Assembly (NCBI RefSeq): GCF_000346465.2
Contig: NC_034014.1
Coordinates: forward strand, 14,466,218 to 14,530,217
From: Prunus persica
Lineage: Eukaryota; Streptophyta; Magnoliopsida; Rosales; Rosaceae
Reading direction: 5' to 3'
Length of the DNA stretch: 64,000 bases
Notes under the pieces: generated by a model
Databases searched by the model: none
What the model was told of the DNA's origin: nothing
The model's input: the letters and a program-made list of their open reading frames with translations, nothing else
Program-made: the position numbers and the translations under genes
Shown: positions 22,710 through 34,243 of the stretch, one piece after another
How positions within the stretch are numbered: position 1 is the first letter of the stretch
Layout: each line of letters begins with the position of its first letter

Positions 22710-23695
22710 ATCACTTTGCGCGACGAAAATATGGTTGGTCGCGCAAAGTTTTGCGCGACGAAACATATTGGTCTCGCAAAGTTTTGCGCGACGAATAGAG
22801 GAATATTGGTCGCGCAAAGTCTAAAAAACTTTTTTTTAAAAAAAAAAAATTCCCGCATCCCATTTTTGGTACCCGCCAAAATTTTTAAATTTTTGCGCGA
22901 CGAAAAATACTTATTGGTCGCGCAAAGTCTAAAACAATTATATATAAAAAATTCCCGCGTCCCATTTTTGGTACCCGTCCAAATTTTTGCGCGACGAAAA
23001 ATATATATTGGTCGCTCAAAGTTTTGCGCGACGAAACATATTGGTCTCGCAAACTTTTGCGCGACGAATATAGGAGTATTGGTCGCGCAAAGTCTAAAAA
23101 AAATTATTTTTTTAAAAAAAAATTCCCGCATCCCATTTTTGGTACCCGCCAAAATTTTTAAATTTTTGCGCGACGAAAAATACATATTGGTCGCGCAAAG
23201 TCTAAAACAATTATATAAAAAAATTCCTGCGTCCCATTTTTGATACCCGCCCAAAATTTTTGCGCGACGAAAAATATTGGTCTCGCAAACTTTTGCGCCA
23301 CGAATATAGGAGTATTGGTCGCGCAAAGTCTAAAAAAAATTATATTTTTTAAAAAAAATTCCCGCATCCCATTTTTGGTACCCGCCAAAATTTTTAAATT
23401 TTTGCGCGACGAAAAATACATATGTCGCGCAAAGTCTAAACAATTATATAAAAAAAATTCCTGCGTCCCATTTTTGATACCCGCCCAAAATTTTTGCGCG
23501 ACGAAAAATATATATTGGTCGCGCAAAGTTTTGAGCGACAAAAAATATTGGTCGCGCAAAGTCTAAAGTTTTTTTTTTAATTTTAAAAACCCGCGTCCCA
23601 TTTTTGGTACTCGCCCAAATTTTTTTAGTTTTGCACGATGAACTGTTGGTCGCGCAAACTTTTGAGAGACGAAAAATTGGTTCGTAGCACAATAT
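22710..23695. repeat. Internal array of GCGCGACGAA hairpins in a longer tandem repeat
   Basis: The same 13-bp motif as at the ends recurs here inside larger units of a few hundred bases. These also carry the phrase CCATTTTTGGTACCCGCC, so the array has two levels of repetition. Open frames through it are by-products of the repeat. Confidence 0.8.
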
Positions 23696-23939
23696 TTATA
23701 AAAATAATTGTTATGAATAATAAAAAATAAAAAAATTTATTTTATGATTTAAAATATAATTAAGGTGAAAGCTACTTAATAAATGTATATACTATTCAAT
23801 TTCTTAAGTGTTATACGTACAAAATAAATAAATTTAAAACTACTTAATAAATATATGTATATAAATATATATATATACACACACCATTCAACGATCCAAC
23901 CATAAGACTTGTTTGTATATACTTCAAGATCGTATACCC

Positions 23940-25780
23940 CAAAAATCACAAAAAACAAACATTCAGAGATCTAGTAACGGGACAAAACTTTTCGATAGTT
24001 ATAAATGAAAAATCACGATTTAACGGTTATTTTACCTCCGATTTTGATGATTTTTTTACAGCTACACTCCTTGACCCTATATGAATACAATGACTGAATT
24101 TGATCTTCAATTTAAAACATTTGCACTAGTGGATACCACAAAATCTTATGTTATATTTAACGAAAATATAAATAAACTCTTAATTGTTAGTGAATATATT
24201 GTTTTGATGGCATATGCATTCTACGAAACTAGTTTCAACGATCCAACCGTCAAACTTGTTTTTTTATACTTCGAGATCATATACGCCAAAAATCGGAAAA
24301 AAAAAATATTCATAGATCAAGTAACGGGACAAAACTTTTCGATAGTTATAAATGAAAAATCATGATTTAACGGTTATTTTAACTCCGATTTTGATGATTT
24401 TTTACAGCTACACTCCTTGACCCTATATGAATACAATGACTGAATTTGATCTTCAATTTAAAATATTTACACTAGTGATACCACAAATCTATGTTATATT
24501 TACGAAAATATAAATAAACTCTTAATTGTTAGTGAAAATATTGTTTTGATGGCATATGCATTCTACGAAACTAGTTTCAACGATCCAACCGTCAAACTTG
24601 TTTTTTTATACTTCGAGATCATATACGCCAAAAATCGGAAAAAAAAAATATTCATAGATCAAGTAATGGGACAAAACTTTTCGACGGTTATAAATGAAAA
24701 ATCATGATTTAACGGTTATTTTAACTCCGATTTTGATGATTTTTTTACAGCTACACTCCTTGACCCTATATGAATACAATGACTGAATTTGATCTTCAAT
24801 TTAAAATATTTACACTAGTGGATACCACAAAATCTTATGTTATATTTAACGAAAGTATAAATAAACTCTTAATTGTTAGTGAATATATTGTTTTGATGGC
24901 ATATGCATTCTACGAAACTAATTTCAACGATCCAACCGTCAAACTTGTTTTTTTATACTTCGAGATCATATACGCCAAAAATCGGAAAAAATAAACATTC
25001 AAAGATCAAGCAACGGGACAAAACTTTTCGACGGTTATAAATGAAAAATCATGATTTAACGGTTATTTTAACTCCGATTTTGATGATTTTTTACAGCTAC
25101 ACTCCTTGACCCTATGTGAATACAATGACTGAATTTGATCTTCAATTTAAAATATTTACACTAGTGGATACCACAAAATCTTATGTTATATTTAACGAAA
25201 ATATAAATAAACTCTTAATTGTTAGTGAATATATTGTTTTGATGGCATACACTTGTTTGTTTATACTTCGAGATCATATATGCCAAAAATCGGAAAAAAT
25301 AAACATTCATTGATCAAGTAATGGGACAAAAATTTTTGACGGTTATAAATGAAAAATCATGATTTAATGGTTATTTTAACTCCGATTTTGATGATTTTTT
25401 ATAGCTACACTCCTTGACCCTATATGAATACAATGACTAAATTTGATCTTCAATTTAAAATATTTACACTAGTGGATACTACAAAATCTTATGTTATACT
25501 TACGAAAGTATAAATAAACTCCTAATTGTTAGTGAACAAAAAAAAACTAGTTTCAACGATCCAACCGTCAAACTTGTTTGTTTATACTTCGAGATCATAT
25601 ACACCAAAAATCGGAAAAAATAAACATTCAGAGATCAAGTAAGGGGACAAAACTTTTCGATGGTTGTAATGAAAAATCACGATTTAATGGTTATTTTAAC
25701 TCCGATTTTGATGATTTTTTACTGCTACACTCCTTGACCCGATATGAATACAATGAACTAATTCGATCGTCAATTTAAAA
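23940..25780. repeat. Tandem array of ~346-bp units
   Basis: The landmark CTACACTCCTTGACCC recurs at about 24062, 24408, 24751, 25097, 25404 and 25724, so the spacing is 346, 343, 346, 307 and 320 bp. Copies are closely similar, with small deletions in the last two. Repeated 60-90-residue open frames are produced by the array and show no domain. Confidence 0.85.
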
Positions 25781-26023
25781 TATATATTTTCTAACAAAAA
25801 CCCAATCCGAACAACAATAATATATTTTTCTAATAAAAATCCGATCCGATCTAAAATAATAAGTTTAAAGCTACTTAATAAATATATATACCGTTTAATT
25901 TCTTAAGTGTTATGCATACAAAATAAAAAACAAAAATAAATTGGTTTAGGTGACAAAATGTTTGGATTACGTCATGCAAAGATTTTAAAAAATAATTTTT
26001 TTATTCTATTTATTTTTGTAAGG

Positions 26024-26298
26024 ACTTTGCGCGACGAAGTTTACTTTTCGTCGCGCAAAGTCACTTTGAGCGACGAATTATTTTTCGTCGCGCAAAATTG
26101 GTCGCGCAAGACTTTGAGCGACGATGTATTGTCGTCGCGCAAAAGTTTGTCGCGCGAAGTGACTTTGCGCGACGAATTATTTTTCGTCGCGCAAAATTTG
26201 GTCGCACAAGACTTTGAGCGACGAAATTTCAAGTTTCGTCGCGCAAAGTAACTTTGAGCGACGAATAATTTTTCGTCGCGCAAAATTTGGTCGCGCAA
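26024..26298. repeat. Right subterminal GCGCGAC repeat array of the CACTA element
   Basis: About 14 copies of the 13-bp motif in alternating orientation. The pair at 26024-26038 and 26047-26061 is a perfect 15-bp inverted repeat with an 8-base loop. Confidence 0.82.
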
Positions 26299-26504
26299 GG
26301 GGTTTTTTTTACTAGTGAAGTGTATTAAAAGATGCATTTACAAACAAGTAGTCATTTGTGTGTAGACAGCGCAAACAATGCCAGTTTTGAAGTACCTGGA
26401 ACATCAACAAGACAATTTCCAATAAACAGAAGTGACTCGGTTTGCTGCTACAGTACAATGAAGCTTCACGTCTCATTCAAGGATCAAATTCATCTCTCAC
26501 TCTA

Positions 26505-26636
26505 TTAGGTGGACTTCGAAGCTTTGTCCAGGATGTCAAAAACACTTTGTAGAGTCATCTCCTCCACAATAACAACCTTGTCTCTTGATTTGGAGCCAGA
26601 ACCAACAGAAACCTGCCTTCTTTTTACCCTTAAAAC
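26505..26636 (-). other. Candidate last exon of an unrecognised host gene
   Basis: After an acceptor (AAATTACAG) the minus strand encodes 43 residues beginning [14 protein letters not shown] and ending [13 protein letters not shown] before a TAA. The chain is basic at first, then amphipathic. I do not recognise the family. Copia-2 and Copia-3 lie in what would be the upstream intron, and the CACTA element in the 3' flank. A further exon candidate is at 35051-35136. Confidence 0.4.
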
Positions 26637-27099
26637 CTGTAATTTGGGAAGAATGAGAATTTGAAGTTTCCAAGCATAAACATTAATGGTTGAATAGACC
26701 AAATAAACTGAGGGGTTAAGACCTCAAAACAAAATTGATAAATTAGGTGCATGCAACTCAAAACCATTTGGCAATGGGTGTAGAGGCCCTAGGATTTCTA
26801 AAGTAAGATGCACGGCTTAGAATGCCCAATATGAAACTTTATATTCTTTCTAAAAAATTATTAGAAAACTATGCTACATTTCACTCATAATAATACAAAT
26901 TAGACCTTCAAAAGTATAGGCCTCATTCTGTACCCATCATTTAAAGTGAAATTAATCTTCCCTTCGAACTTTCTCAAGAATCTGTTCTGTCACAAATCCT
27001 TTGCCAACCCTGCCACAAAGCTACTGTGCCACCTTATCTTGCCAACTTATAAACAAATGATGGGTACAGAAGTATATTTTCTTGTATATGTGTGTGCAC
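26637..27099. other. Intron-like flank left of Copia-2
   Basis: AT-rich, no coding similarity. It ends in the target site TGCAC (27095-27099) that is duplicated on the other side of Copia-2. Confidence 0.4.
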
Positions 27100-27314
27100 T
27101 GCTAAAATATGAATACTATAAGAGAATATTTGTTTGTGGGAATTTTCTGTGTGTATTCTTCTCCTTGTAGGAGGTCATATTTATAATACAACGAAACCTG
27201 AATGGGCAAATAAATAATAAATTCCTAAATCTATTTGCAGTAGGAAATCAGAAATTAAAGTGGAATTCTTGGTGTGTAAGGAAAGTAAGTCAATATCCAC
27301 AAGTCACGCCAACA
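27100..27314 (-). repeat. 3' LTR of Copia-2
   Basis: TGCTAAAATATG...CACGCCAACA, 215 bp, preceded on the minus strand by a G-rich polypurine tract. Confidence 0.92.
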
Positions 27315-27321
27315 CTCCCCC

Positions 27322-29040
27322 TCACGTTGGTGCATAGATGTCGCCAATGCCCAACTGATCTAGTGAATTGTGGAATGCTTTACTGGAAATCGCCTTTATC
27401 AAAATATCCGCCAATTGATCCTCGGATTTCACAAAAGGAAACTGAAACACTTTAACCTCAAGCTTTTGTTTGATGAAGTGTCGATCCACCTCAACATGTT
27501 TAGTACGATCATGCTGAACCGGATTCTGTGCAATGGCTATAGCAGCCTTGTTGTCACAAAAGAGATTCATTGTGGATGTAGGTTTATACCCAAGTTCAGT
27601 AAGCAACTTTCTTAACCAAAGAAGTTCACAAATCCCTTTAGTCATGCCTCTGAACTCGGCTTCTGCACTGGATAAAGCTACTACATTCTGTTTCTTGCTT
27701 CTCCATGTCACCAAATTACCTCCCACGAATGTGAAGTAACCCGATGTGGATTTTCTATCTGTTACATTACCTGCCCAATCTGCATCTGAATAACCATCAA
27801 TATTTAGATGACCATGCTTTGAGAACATAAGTCCTTTTCCAGGTGCAGACTTCAAATATCTAAGTATCCGAAGAACTGCATTCATATGGTCTTCACTTGG
27901 AGAGTGCATAAATTGACTGACAACGCTCACCGCATAAGCAATGTCTGGTCGAGTATGTGACGAATAGATCAATCTTCCCACTAACCTTTGGTATCTTTCT
28001 TTGTTAGTTGGAACTTGATCCGGATATTCTCCAAGATGATGATTCTGAACAATAGGAGTGTCCGCAGGTTTACAATCTAGCATTCCTGTGTCTGTCAACA
28101 AGTCTAAGACATATTTCCTTTGAGAGAGAAATATGCCTTGCTACGATCGAGCCACCTCAATTCCCAAGAAATACTTGAGTCCACCTAGATCCTTCATCTC
28201 AAACTTCGTAGCCAGATAGTCTTGTAGCTGTGATATTTCCTGTTTATCATTCCCAGTAATAATCATATCATCAACATAGATTATTAATGCTGTTACCTTC
28301 CCTTTTCGATGTTTCAAGAACAGAGTATGATCTGAGTTGCACTGTTTGAAACCATTGTTCTTCATTGCCATGGTGAACCGTCCAAACCATGCACGTGGTG
28401 ACTGTTTCAATCCATACAATGCTTTTCGTAACCTGCAAATTGTTCCAGTTTGAGCAGTATTATATCCAGGAGGAATGTCCATGTACACCTCCTCCGTGAG
28501 TTCGCCATGTAGAAAAGCATTCTTTACATCAAACTGGTGTAGTGGCCAATCCAAATTAGCTGCAAGGGACAATAAGACTCTGACGGTGTTTAACTTTGCA
28601 ACTGGAGCAAAGGTTTCTTCATAGTCTATACCATAGGTCTGTGTGTACCCTTTTGCCACAAGTCTTGCCTTGTATCGCTCGAAAGATCCATCTACATTGT
28701 GTTTTATAGTAAACACCCATCTACATCCGATAGTCTTTTTTCCTCGGGGTATAGTCTCCAATGTCCAAGTCTGATTTTTCTCAAGGGCTTTCATCTCCTC
28801 TTTTATAGCTTGGACCCACTTAGGATCTTTCAACGCTTCAGAGACCTTGGTTGGAATATGGATAGCAGACAATTGATGCACAAAAGCCTTGAGTGGTTCA
28901 GACAGCTTCTCAGTGGATACATGATTTGCAATTGGATACTTGGATGTCTTGCCAATATCAGGTGAATAACGGTTTGGTGGCTTCCCACGATTTTGCCTGA
29001 AAGGTAATTGATATCCAATAGTTTTATCATCTAAATGCAC
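27322..29040 (-). pseudogene. Copia-2 reverse transcriptase and RNase H
   Basis: Two pieces in one frame are divided by a single stop at 28141-28143. The first carries the RT: WTLETIPRGKKTIGCRWVF, the YKARLVAKGYTQ block, FDVKNAFLHG and the catalytic LIIYVDDMIITG. The second carries the end of RT and RNase H: DADWAGN, RKSTSGY, SSAEAEFRGM and TKHVEVDRHFI. All catalytic residues that I can place are present. The stop and the upstream frameshift are the visible lesions. Confidence 0.88.
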
Positions 29041-29057
29041 AAGTCTAGTAGGAGTAG

Positions 29058-31112
29058 TTACCTCAAGGATATTCTCAGGAGATTGGTCTGTTGGTACTGT
29101 TGAGTTAGAGGGGGGTCTTCATCCTGTTGTTCTGTATTGTCTGTAGGTGTGAGACTCGGATCAGAAATATCTTCGCATGGATCAGGTGGGTCAGGCAATT
29201 GATTGCTATGAATGGGCGATTGGTCGCTTTTCGACAGAGAGTAATCTCGTGCTCCAGACTCGGAATGATCAATCATTTCTGTACAAAGGAGAATTTCTTT
29301 ATTTTTCAAGTTGCTCCAATTCTGCTCTTCACTTCGTATCTCCCCCTGAAGTGTAGAATTGGATGATGGGTCATGGAAGAACAGCTCAGATTCCATAAAG
29401 GTCACATCCAAAGTGACATAGGTTCGTTGGGTAGGAGGGTGATAACAGCGGTAGCCTTTCTGATGAGTGGCATAACCCACAAAAACACAACGAAGCGCAC
29501 ATGGATCAAGTTTGCTACGTTGATTTTTGTGGAGATGAATGAAAGCCACACATCCAAAGATTCGGGGTGTGAGTACCAAAACAGAAGGCAGAGGTCTGTG
29601 TTGTGCAAGCACCTGTAAGGGAGTTTTAAAGGTCAGTACACTAGAAGGCATGCGGTTGATCAGATGAACTGCGGTGACAATAGCATCATCCCAGTGATGG
29701 CGAGGAACATGAGCGCCAATCAGAAGTGCTCGGGCGGTTTCAAGAAGATGTCGATTCTTTCGTTCAGCAACACCATTTTGTTGTGGTGTCTGAGGACAAG
29801 TCGTCTCATGGATAATTCCATGTTGTTGGAAGTAAGTCTGAAAGTCATGATTGACAAATTCTCCACCATTGTCGGAGCGAAGAATCTGGATTTGAGCATT
29901 AAACTGAGTTTTCATTTCTTTGTGGAAGGACTGAAAACAGGAAAACACTTCATTTTTATTCTTCAACAAATAAAGCCATGTCATCCGTGTACAATCATCG
30001 ATGAATGTGACAAACCATCGAACACCAGAAGGAGCAGTGATAGGAGAAGGTCCCCAGACATCAGAGTGAATTAACGTAAATGGAGTAGTACACTTATTCG
30101 TACTCAACGGGTAGGGCACACGGTGACTCTTGGCCAAAATACAAGTATCACATGTGAAGTCAGAGTCCTTGAAACCTGAGAATAAATCTGGTATAAGATG
30201 CTTCATATAACTAAAAGAAGGATGTCCCAATCGACGGTGCCACAACCAGATTTGCTTTTGTTTGCAATCAAAGGGATGTGTCACGCTGTTAGCCATGCCG
30301 GGACTGAAGTCATCGACATAATATAGCCCCCCTCTCTTAGTACCACGACCAAGAATCTCCTTAGTGTGAATATCCTGAAGCAAACAAAAACTCGGGTAAA
30401 TGAGTACACAACAATTCAATTGTTCAGTAAGCTGACTAACTGACAACAATGTAGTGGATAAAGATGGAACAAGTAAAGTATTAGACAGTGTGAGAGAGGA
30501 TGAGAGTGCAACAGTGCCAGCCCCTGTCACAGGATAAGTAACACCATTGGCATTTGCAATACAGGTTCGTCGAGGTTGTGTAGTATTCAGAAAATCATCA
30601 GGGTCAAACGTCATATGATCAGTTGCACCGGAATCAATTATCCAGCTCCTGGAATCAATCTTATTGGAAGTATGGAATCCATAACCAGTACCATTACTGG
30701 TCATATTGCATTGTCCTCGATCTGTAAGAGTAGCCCACCAATTGGGATAGCCATGCGATTTAAAACAAGTCTCACAAGTGTGTCTTGGATCACCACAATA
30801 TGCGCAATCTAGTCCACGTGTCGGGGTCGTTAGTCTAGAAGTCATAATTTGTGCAGCGGAAGATGCATAGGATACAGGTTGAGTAGGAATTGGGATCGGA
30901 ATCTGAGCCTGAGTCGAGACCGGAGTCGGAGTCGAAATTGGGATTAGGGTCTGAATCAGAGATAAATTCGGGTTTGGGGTCATCATCGGAGTGGGGGTAG
31001 GGGTCGTCTTCGGAGTCGGGGTCGGGGTCGTCGTCGTCATAGTCGGGGTCGGGGTCGGGGTCGTCAAAAAAGGATCCTGATTCTGGATCGGGTTCGAGGT
31101 CAAAGTCTGCAT
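29058..31112 (-). pseudogene. Copia-2 gag remnant, protease and integrase
   Basis: A 684-residue frame. The first ~60 residues are a Thr-Pro repeat (PTPTPTPT and similar) instead of a gag domain. A CCHC-like knuckle follows (CAYCGDPRHTCETC, near residue 100), then protease (WIIDSGATDHM). The integrase has its zinc region (LGHPSFSYM...CDTCILAK), the catalytic residues in HSDVWGPS, LRSDNGGEF and PQQNGVAERKNRHL, and the GYATHQKGYR block. The ~200-residue capsid part usual in Copia is absent. A frameshift near 29050 cuts the link to RT. Confidence 0.85.
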
Positions 31113-31270
31113 CTATAGGAGCGAAGCCATCTGGGCACTCAACTCAATGATGGTTGGTGGAGAATGAGAGAAGGAGTCGGTGGTGCTACCTCCATGAGGG
31201 TCGAAAAAATCATCAACCCCCATAGCAGCGGCGGGGGTTTGAAACTAGAGTCAGCAATTCCAAGATCGCC

Positions 31271-31282
31271 GCTCTGATACCA
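31271..31282 (-). other. Primer-binding site of Copia-2 (initiator Met tRNA)
   Basis: TGGTATCAGAGC on the minus strand, directly adjoining the 5' LTR. Confidence 0.9.
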
Positions 31283-31497
31283 TGCTAAAATATGAAAACT
31301 ATGAGAGAATATTTGTTTGTGGGAATTTTCTGTGTGTATTCTTCTCCTTGTAGGAGTTCATATTTATAATACAACGAAACCTGAATGGGCAAGTAAATAA
31401 TAAATTCCTAAATCTATTTGCAGTAGGAAATTAGAAATTAAAGTGGAATTCGTGGTGTGTAAGGAAAGTAAGTCAATATCCACAAGTCACGCCAACA
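31283..31497 (-). repeat. 5' LTR of Copia-2
   Basis: 215 bp, aligned end to end with the 3' LTR with about six substitutions and no indel. It abuts the TGCAC duplication at 31498-31502. Confidence 0.92.
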
Positions 31498-31587
31498 TGC
31501 ACGACTTTAGAATGTATTTGAATGTAGTTATAGTCATAGATGAGTAACTGAAAAATGATAACAAAAATATCTCTAGAAACAATACCA

Positions 31588-31995
31588 TGTTGATGTGTAA
31601 CCCTTAAGCTGAAAACCTTGGAGCCAAAGTCACAAAGTCTGTTTTCATTTCATTTCATAAGTTTTAATTTTTCTAATGTAATCTGAGCCATTGGATCATA
31701 GTCCAAGTGGTCTCTTATCTAGCCTAGGATTTAAGTGTCAGATTATGACAAGTGGGATCATCTCATAGGATCATAGGATCAAAGGCTGGAATTTAATCTC
31801 TGTGTAAATCTGTTACAGAAGTAGCTCACTTCTCTCTCTCATACGAATATACATGAATAGTGGAATGGAATGGATAGAATACTCTAGCTTTCTATTTCAG
31901 AGCAACATTCTCTTTCTCATACTATCTCCGTGATCTCTTCCTTCCTCCCAAACATCCAAAATACTCAAAACCAATTATTGAAACTATGAATTCTA
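31588..31995 (+). repeat. Left LTR of Copia-3, joined to pol by deletion
   Basis: TGTTGATGTGTAACC at the start and GAATTCTA at the end. It lacks the terminal ACA of the right LTR and runs directly into coding sequence, so the primer-binding site is deleted. About a dozen substitutions separate it from the right LTR by eye. Confidence 0.85.
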
Positions 31996-33845
31996 TGAAA
32001 CAGTGTATCTTTGTGGGTTACGGAATCTGTGAAAAAGGGTACATACTATTTGATCCAAAATCTAGAAAGATTATTCTGTCTAGAGATGTACATTTTGATG
32101 AAGATACTTCATGGAAGTGGGAGAATACTGGTGCAAGAGAAATGAAAGTGTCTATGCCTACTGAAAATCAAGACTGTGAACCAAGTCAAACCTTCGAACC
32201 ATCAACTCAAGTGGACGGAGGTACTACACTACAAGATGAGGAAATACTTGAAAGCTCGCAAGGAAAAGTATCAACGAGATAATGGCTCAGTGTAATATCT
32301 GCATAATGGAACCTGAGAATTTTGAAGAGGCTGATCTAGATGAGTCATGGAGAAAGGCAATGGAAGCTGAGTTGGAAATGATAGAGAAGAATAATACTTG
32401 GTAGCTTGTTAAGAGACCGTTTAATAAACCTATCATTGGTGTCAAGTGGGTCTATAAGACCAAACTTAATCTAGATGGTACTGTGTAGAAAAATAAGGCT
32501 CAATTGGTGGCTAAAGGCTACTCACAAAAGCTTGGGATTGATTACAATGAAACATTTGCCCCAGTGGCAAGGTTAGACACCATTAGAACCTTGATTGCTC
32601 TAGCTGCACAGAAGAAATGGAACTTGTATCAGCTGGATGTTAAGTCTGCGTTCCTTAATGGAGTATTAAAAGAAGAAGTGTACGTTGAACAACCACAAGG
32701 TTTTGTGAAAGAAAATGAAGAAACAAAGGTGTACAAATTGCACAAGGCACTGCATTGATTGAAACAAGCACCAAGGCCCTGGTATGATGAAATTGATGCA
32801 TATTTCAACAGTGCTTGTTTCAAGAAAAGTTCAAGTGAAGCAACTTCGTATGTTAAAACAAGTGAGAATTCAGGTATTACTATTGTCTCCCTATATGTAG
32901 ATGATATTGTATATACTGGTAATAGTCCACAAATGCTTGAAGAATTTAGAAAAGACATGATGAAGCACTATGAGATGACAGATTTGGGATTGTTACACCA
33001 CTTTCTTGGAATGGGAATATTACAAACCGAGAAGAGTATCTATATACACCAAAAGAAGTATGCACAGAAGTTGATTGAGAAGTTTGGATTAAAAGATTGC
33101 AAAGCGGTAGCTACTCCACTTGCAATGAATGAGAGATTGAGCAAGATTGATGGAAGTGAAGCTGTGAATGAAGGAGAATACAGATAGATTGTGGGAAGCT
33201 TGCTCTATTTGACAGCAACTAGACCTGATATGATGTTTGCAGCAAGTCTCTTGGCAAGGTTTATGCATAATCCTACCAAGAAACACCTGGGAACAGCAAA
33301 GAGAGTGCTGAGATACATTCAAGGAACACTTGATTTTGGAACTGAATTTATAAAAGGGAAGACAACTACTCTAATTGGTTACTGTGATAGTGACTGGGCA
33401 GGACTTGAAAATGATATGAGGAGCACTTCAGGGTATGCATTTACTCTAGGATCTGGTGTGTTTTCATGGGCATCGATTAAGCAAAACATAGTGGCATTGT
33501 CCATTGCAGAAGTAGAATATGTCACAAGCAAAATGGCTGAGGTTCGTGCTTGAGGACTTTGGAGAAGAACAAGTTGAAGGAACTCAAATCATGTGTGATA
33601 ACACATCAGCCATAGCAATGGCAAAGAATCTAGTTCTCCACCAGAAAACCAGACACATCAGTCGAAAGTTTCACTTCATTAGAGAAGCTATTCAAGCAAA
33701 GGAGATTGAACTTATCTACTGCAAAACAGAAGATCAGATTGCAGATATATTAACCAAGGCTCTGTCTAAGGATCAATTTGTGTATCTAAGAGAACTACTT
33801 GGTGTGAAATCAGCTAAAGGGTTAGAAGGGAGTGTTGATGTGTAA
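31996..33845 (+). pseudogene. Copia-3 integrase tail, reverse transcriptase and RNase H
   Basis: The sequence begins in the integrase C-terminal KQCIFVGYGICEKGYILF block. RT follows with [31 protein letters not shown] and the catalytic SLYVDDIVYTG. RNase H has [14 protein letters not shown], a CDNTSAIAMAKN block and TRHISRKFHFI. Stops replace sense codons at about 32401, 32486, 32757 and 33185. A frameshift near 33540 shifts the last part of RNase H. No product is possible. Confidence 0.87.
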
Positions 33846-34243
33846 CCGTCAAGCTGAAGACCTTGGAGCTAAAGTCACAAAGTCTGTTTTCATTTCATTT
33901 TATAAGTTTTAATTTTTCTGATGTAATCTAAGCCATTGGATCATAGTCCAAGTGGTCTCTTATCTAGCCTAGGATCTAAGTGTCAGATTATGACAAGTGG
34001 GATCATCTCATAGGATGATAGGATCAAAGGCTGGGATTTAATCTCTGTGTAAATCTGTTAGAGAAGTAGCTCACTTCTCTCTCTCATACGAATATACATG
34101 AATAGTGCAATGGAATGGATAGAATACTCCAGCTTTCTATTTCATAGCAACATTCTCTTTCTCATACTCTCTCTGTGATCTCTTCCTTCCTCCCAAACAT
34201 CCAAAATACTCAAAACCAATTACTGAAACTATGAATTCTAACA
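33833..34243 (+). repeat. Right LTR of Copia-3
   Basis: Same sequence as the left LTR, complete with the end TTCTAACA. It follows the RNase H end (stop at 33843, inside the LTR start). Confidence 0.88.

Larger units (their letters stand above)
21369..26317. mobile_element. Complete non-autonomous CACTA-type transposon, 4.95 kb
   Basis: The left end starts CACTACTACA and the right end, complemented, starts CACTAGTAAA. The element is flanked by the 3-bp target-site duplication AAG (21366-21368 and 26318-26320). These are the defining signs of En/Spm-type elements. No transposase is readable. A possible exon scrap (minus strand near 22190-22232, GIIETLTAKVED then a stop) may be a relic of transposase or captured host sequence. 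Most of the interior is repeats: GCGCGAC palindromes at both ends and in the middle, a purine-rich block, and a ~346-bp tandem array. Confidence 0.88.
27100..31497 (-). mobile_element. Copia-2: full-structure Ty1/copia element with decayed ORF
   Basis: The element has 215-bp LTRs at both ends and a perfect 5-bp target-site duplication TGCAC (27095-27099, 31498-31502). It also has a Met-tRNA primer-binding site and a purine tract (GAGGGGGAG) before the 3' LTR. The LTRs differ at about six positions by eye, so the insertion is older than Copia-1. The pol region has PR-INT-RT-RNH order, typical of Copia. The gag part is abnormally short. Confidence 0.93.
31588..34243 (+). mobile_element. Copia-3: internally deleted, decayed Ty1/copia element
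   Basis: LTRs of 408 and 411 bp (31588-31995, 33833-34243) enclose only the end of integrase, RT and RNase H. gag, protease and most of integrase are gone. The left LTR stops at GAATTCTA and is directly joined to integrase codons. No target-site duplication was found (TACCA left, CACCT right). Several stops and a frameshift break pol. Confidence 0.85.

Noticed and set aside
22668..23566. Long open frames of 191 and 212 residues on both strands rich in RRAKFCATN and FVAQ
   Set aside because: Products of the GCGCGACGAA repeat read in several frames; mirrored frames on both strands show there is no coding constraint.
24081..25313. Four similar 65-94-residue open frames (MNTMTEFDLQF...)
   Set aside because: They repeat because the 346-bp tandem array repeats. 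Units with deletions break the frame and no domain is seen.
30896..31100. GTCGGGGTC-type repeat as a functional promoter or origin
   Set aside because: It is within the coding frame of the Copia-2 gag remnant and is simply a microsatellite coding for Thr-Pro repeats.
31588..34243. Copia-3 as a complete recent insertion
   Set aside because: No target-site duplication, left LTR fused to pol, and many stops.
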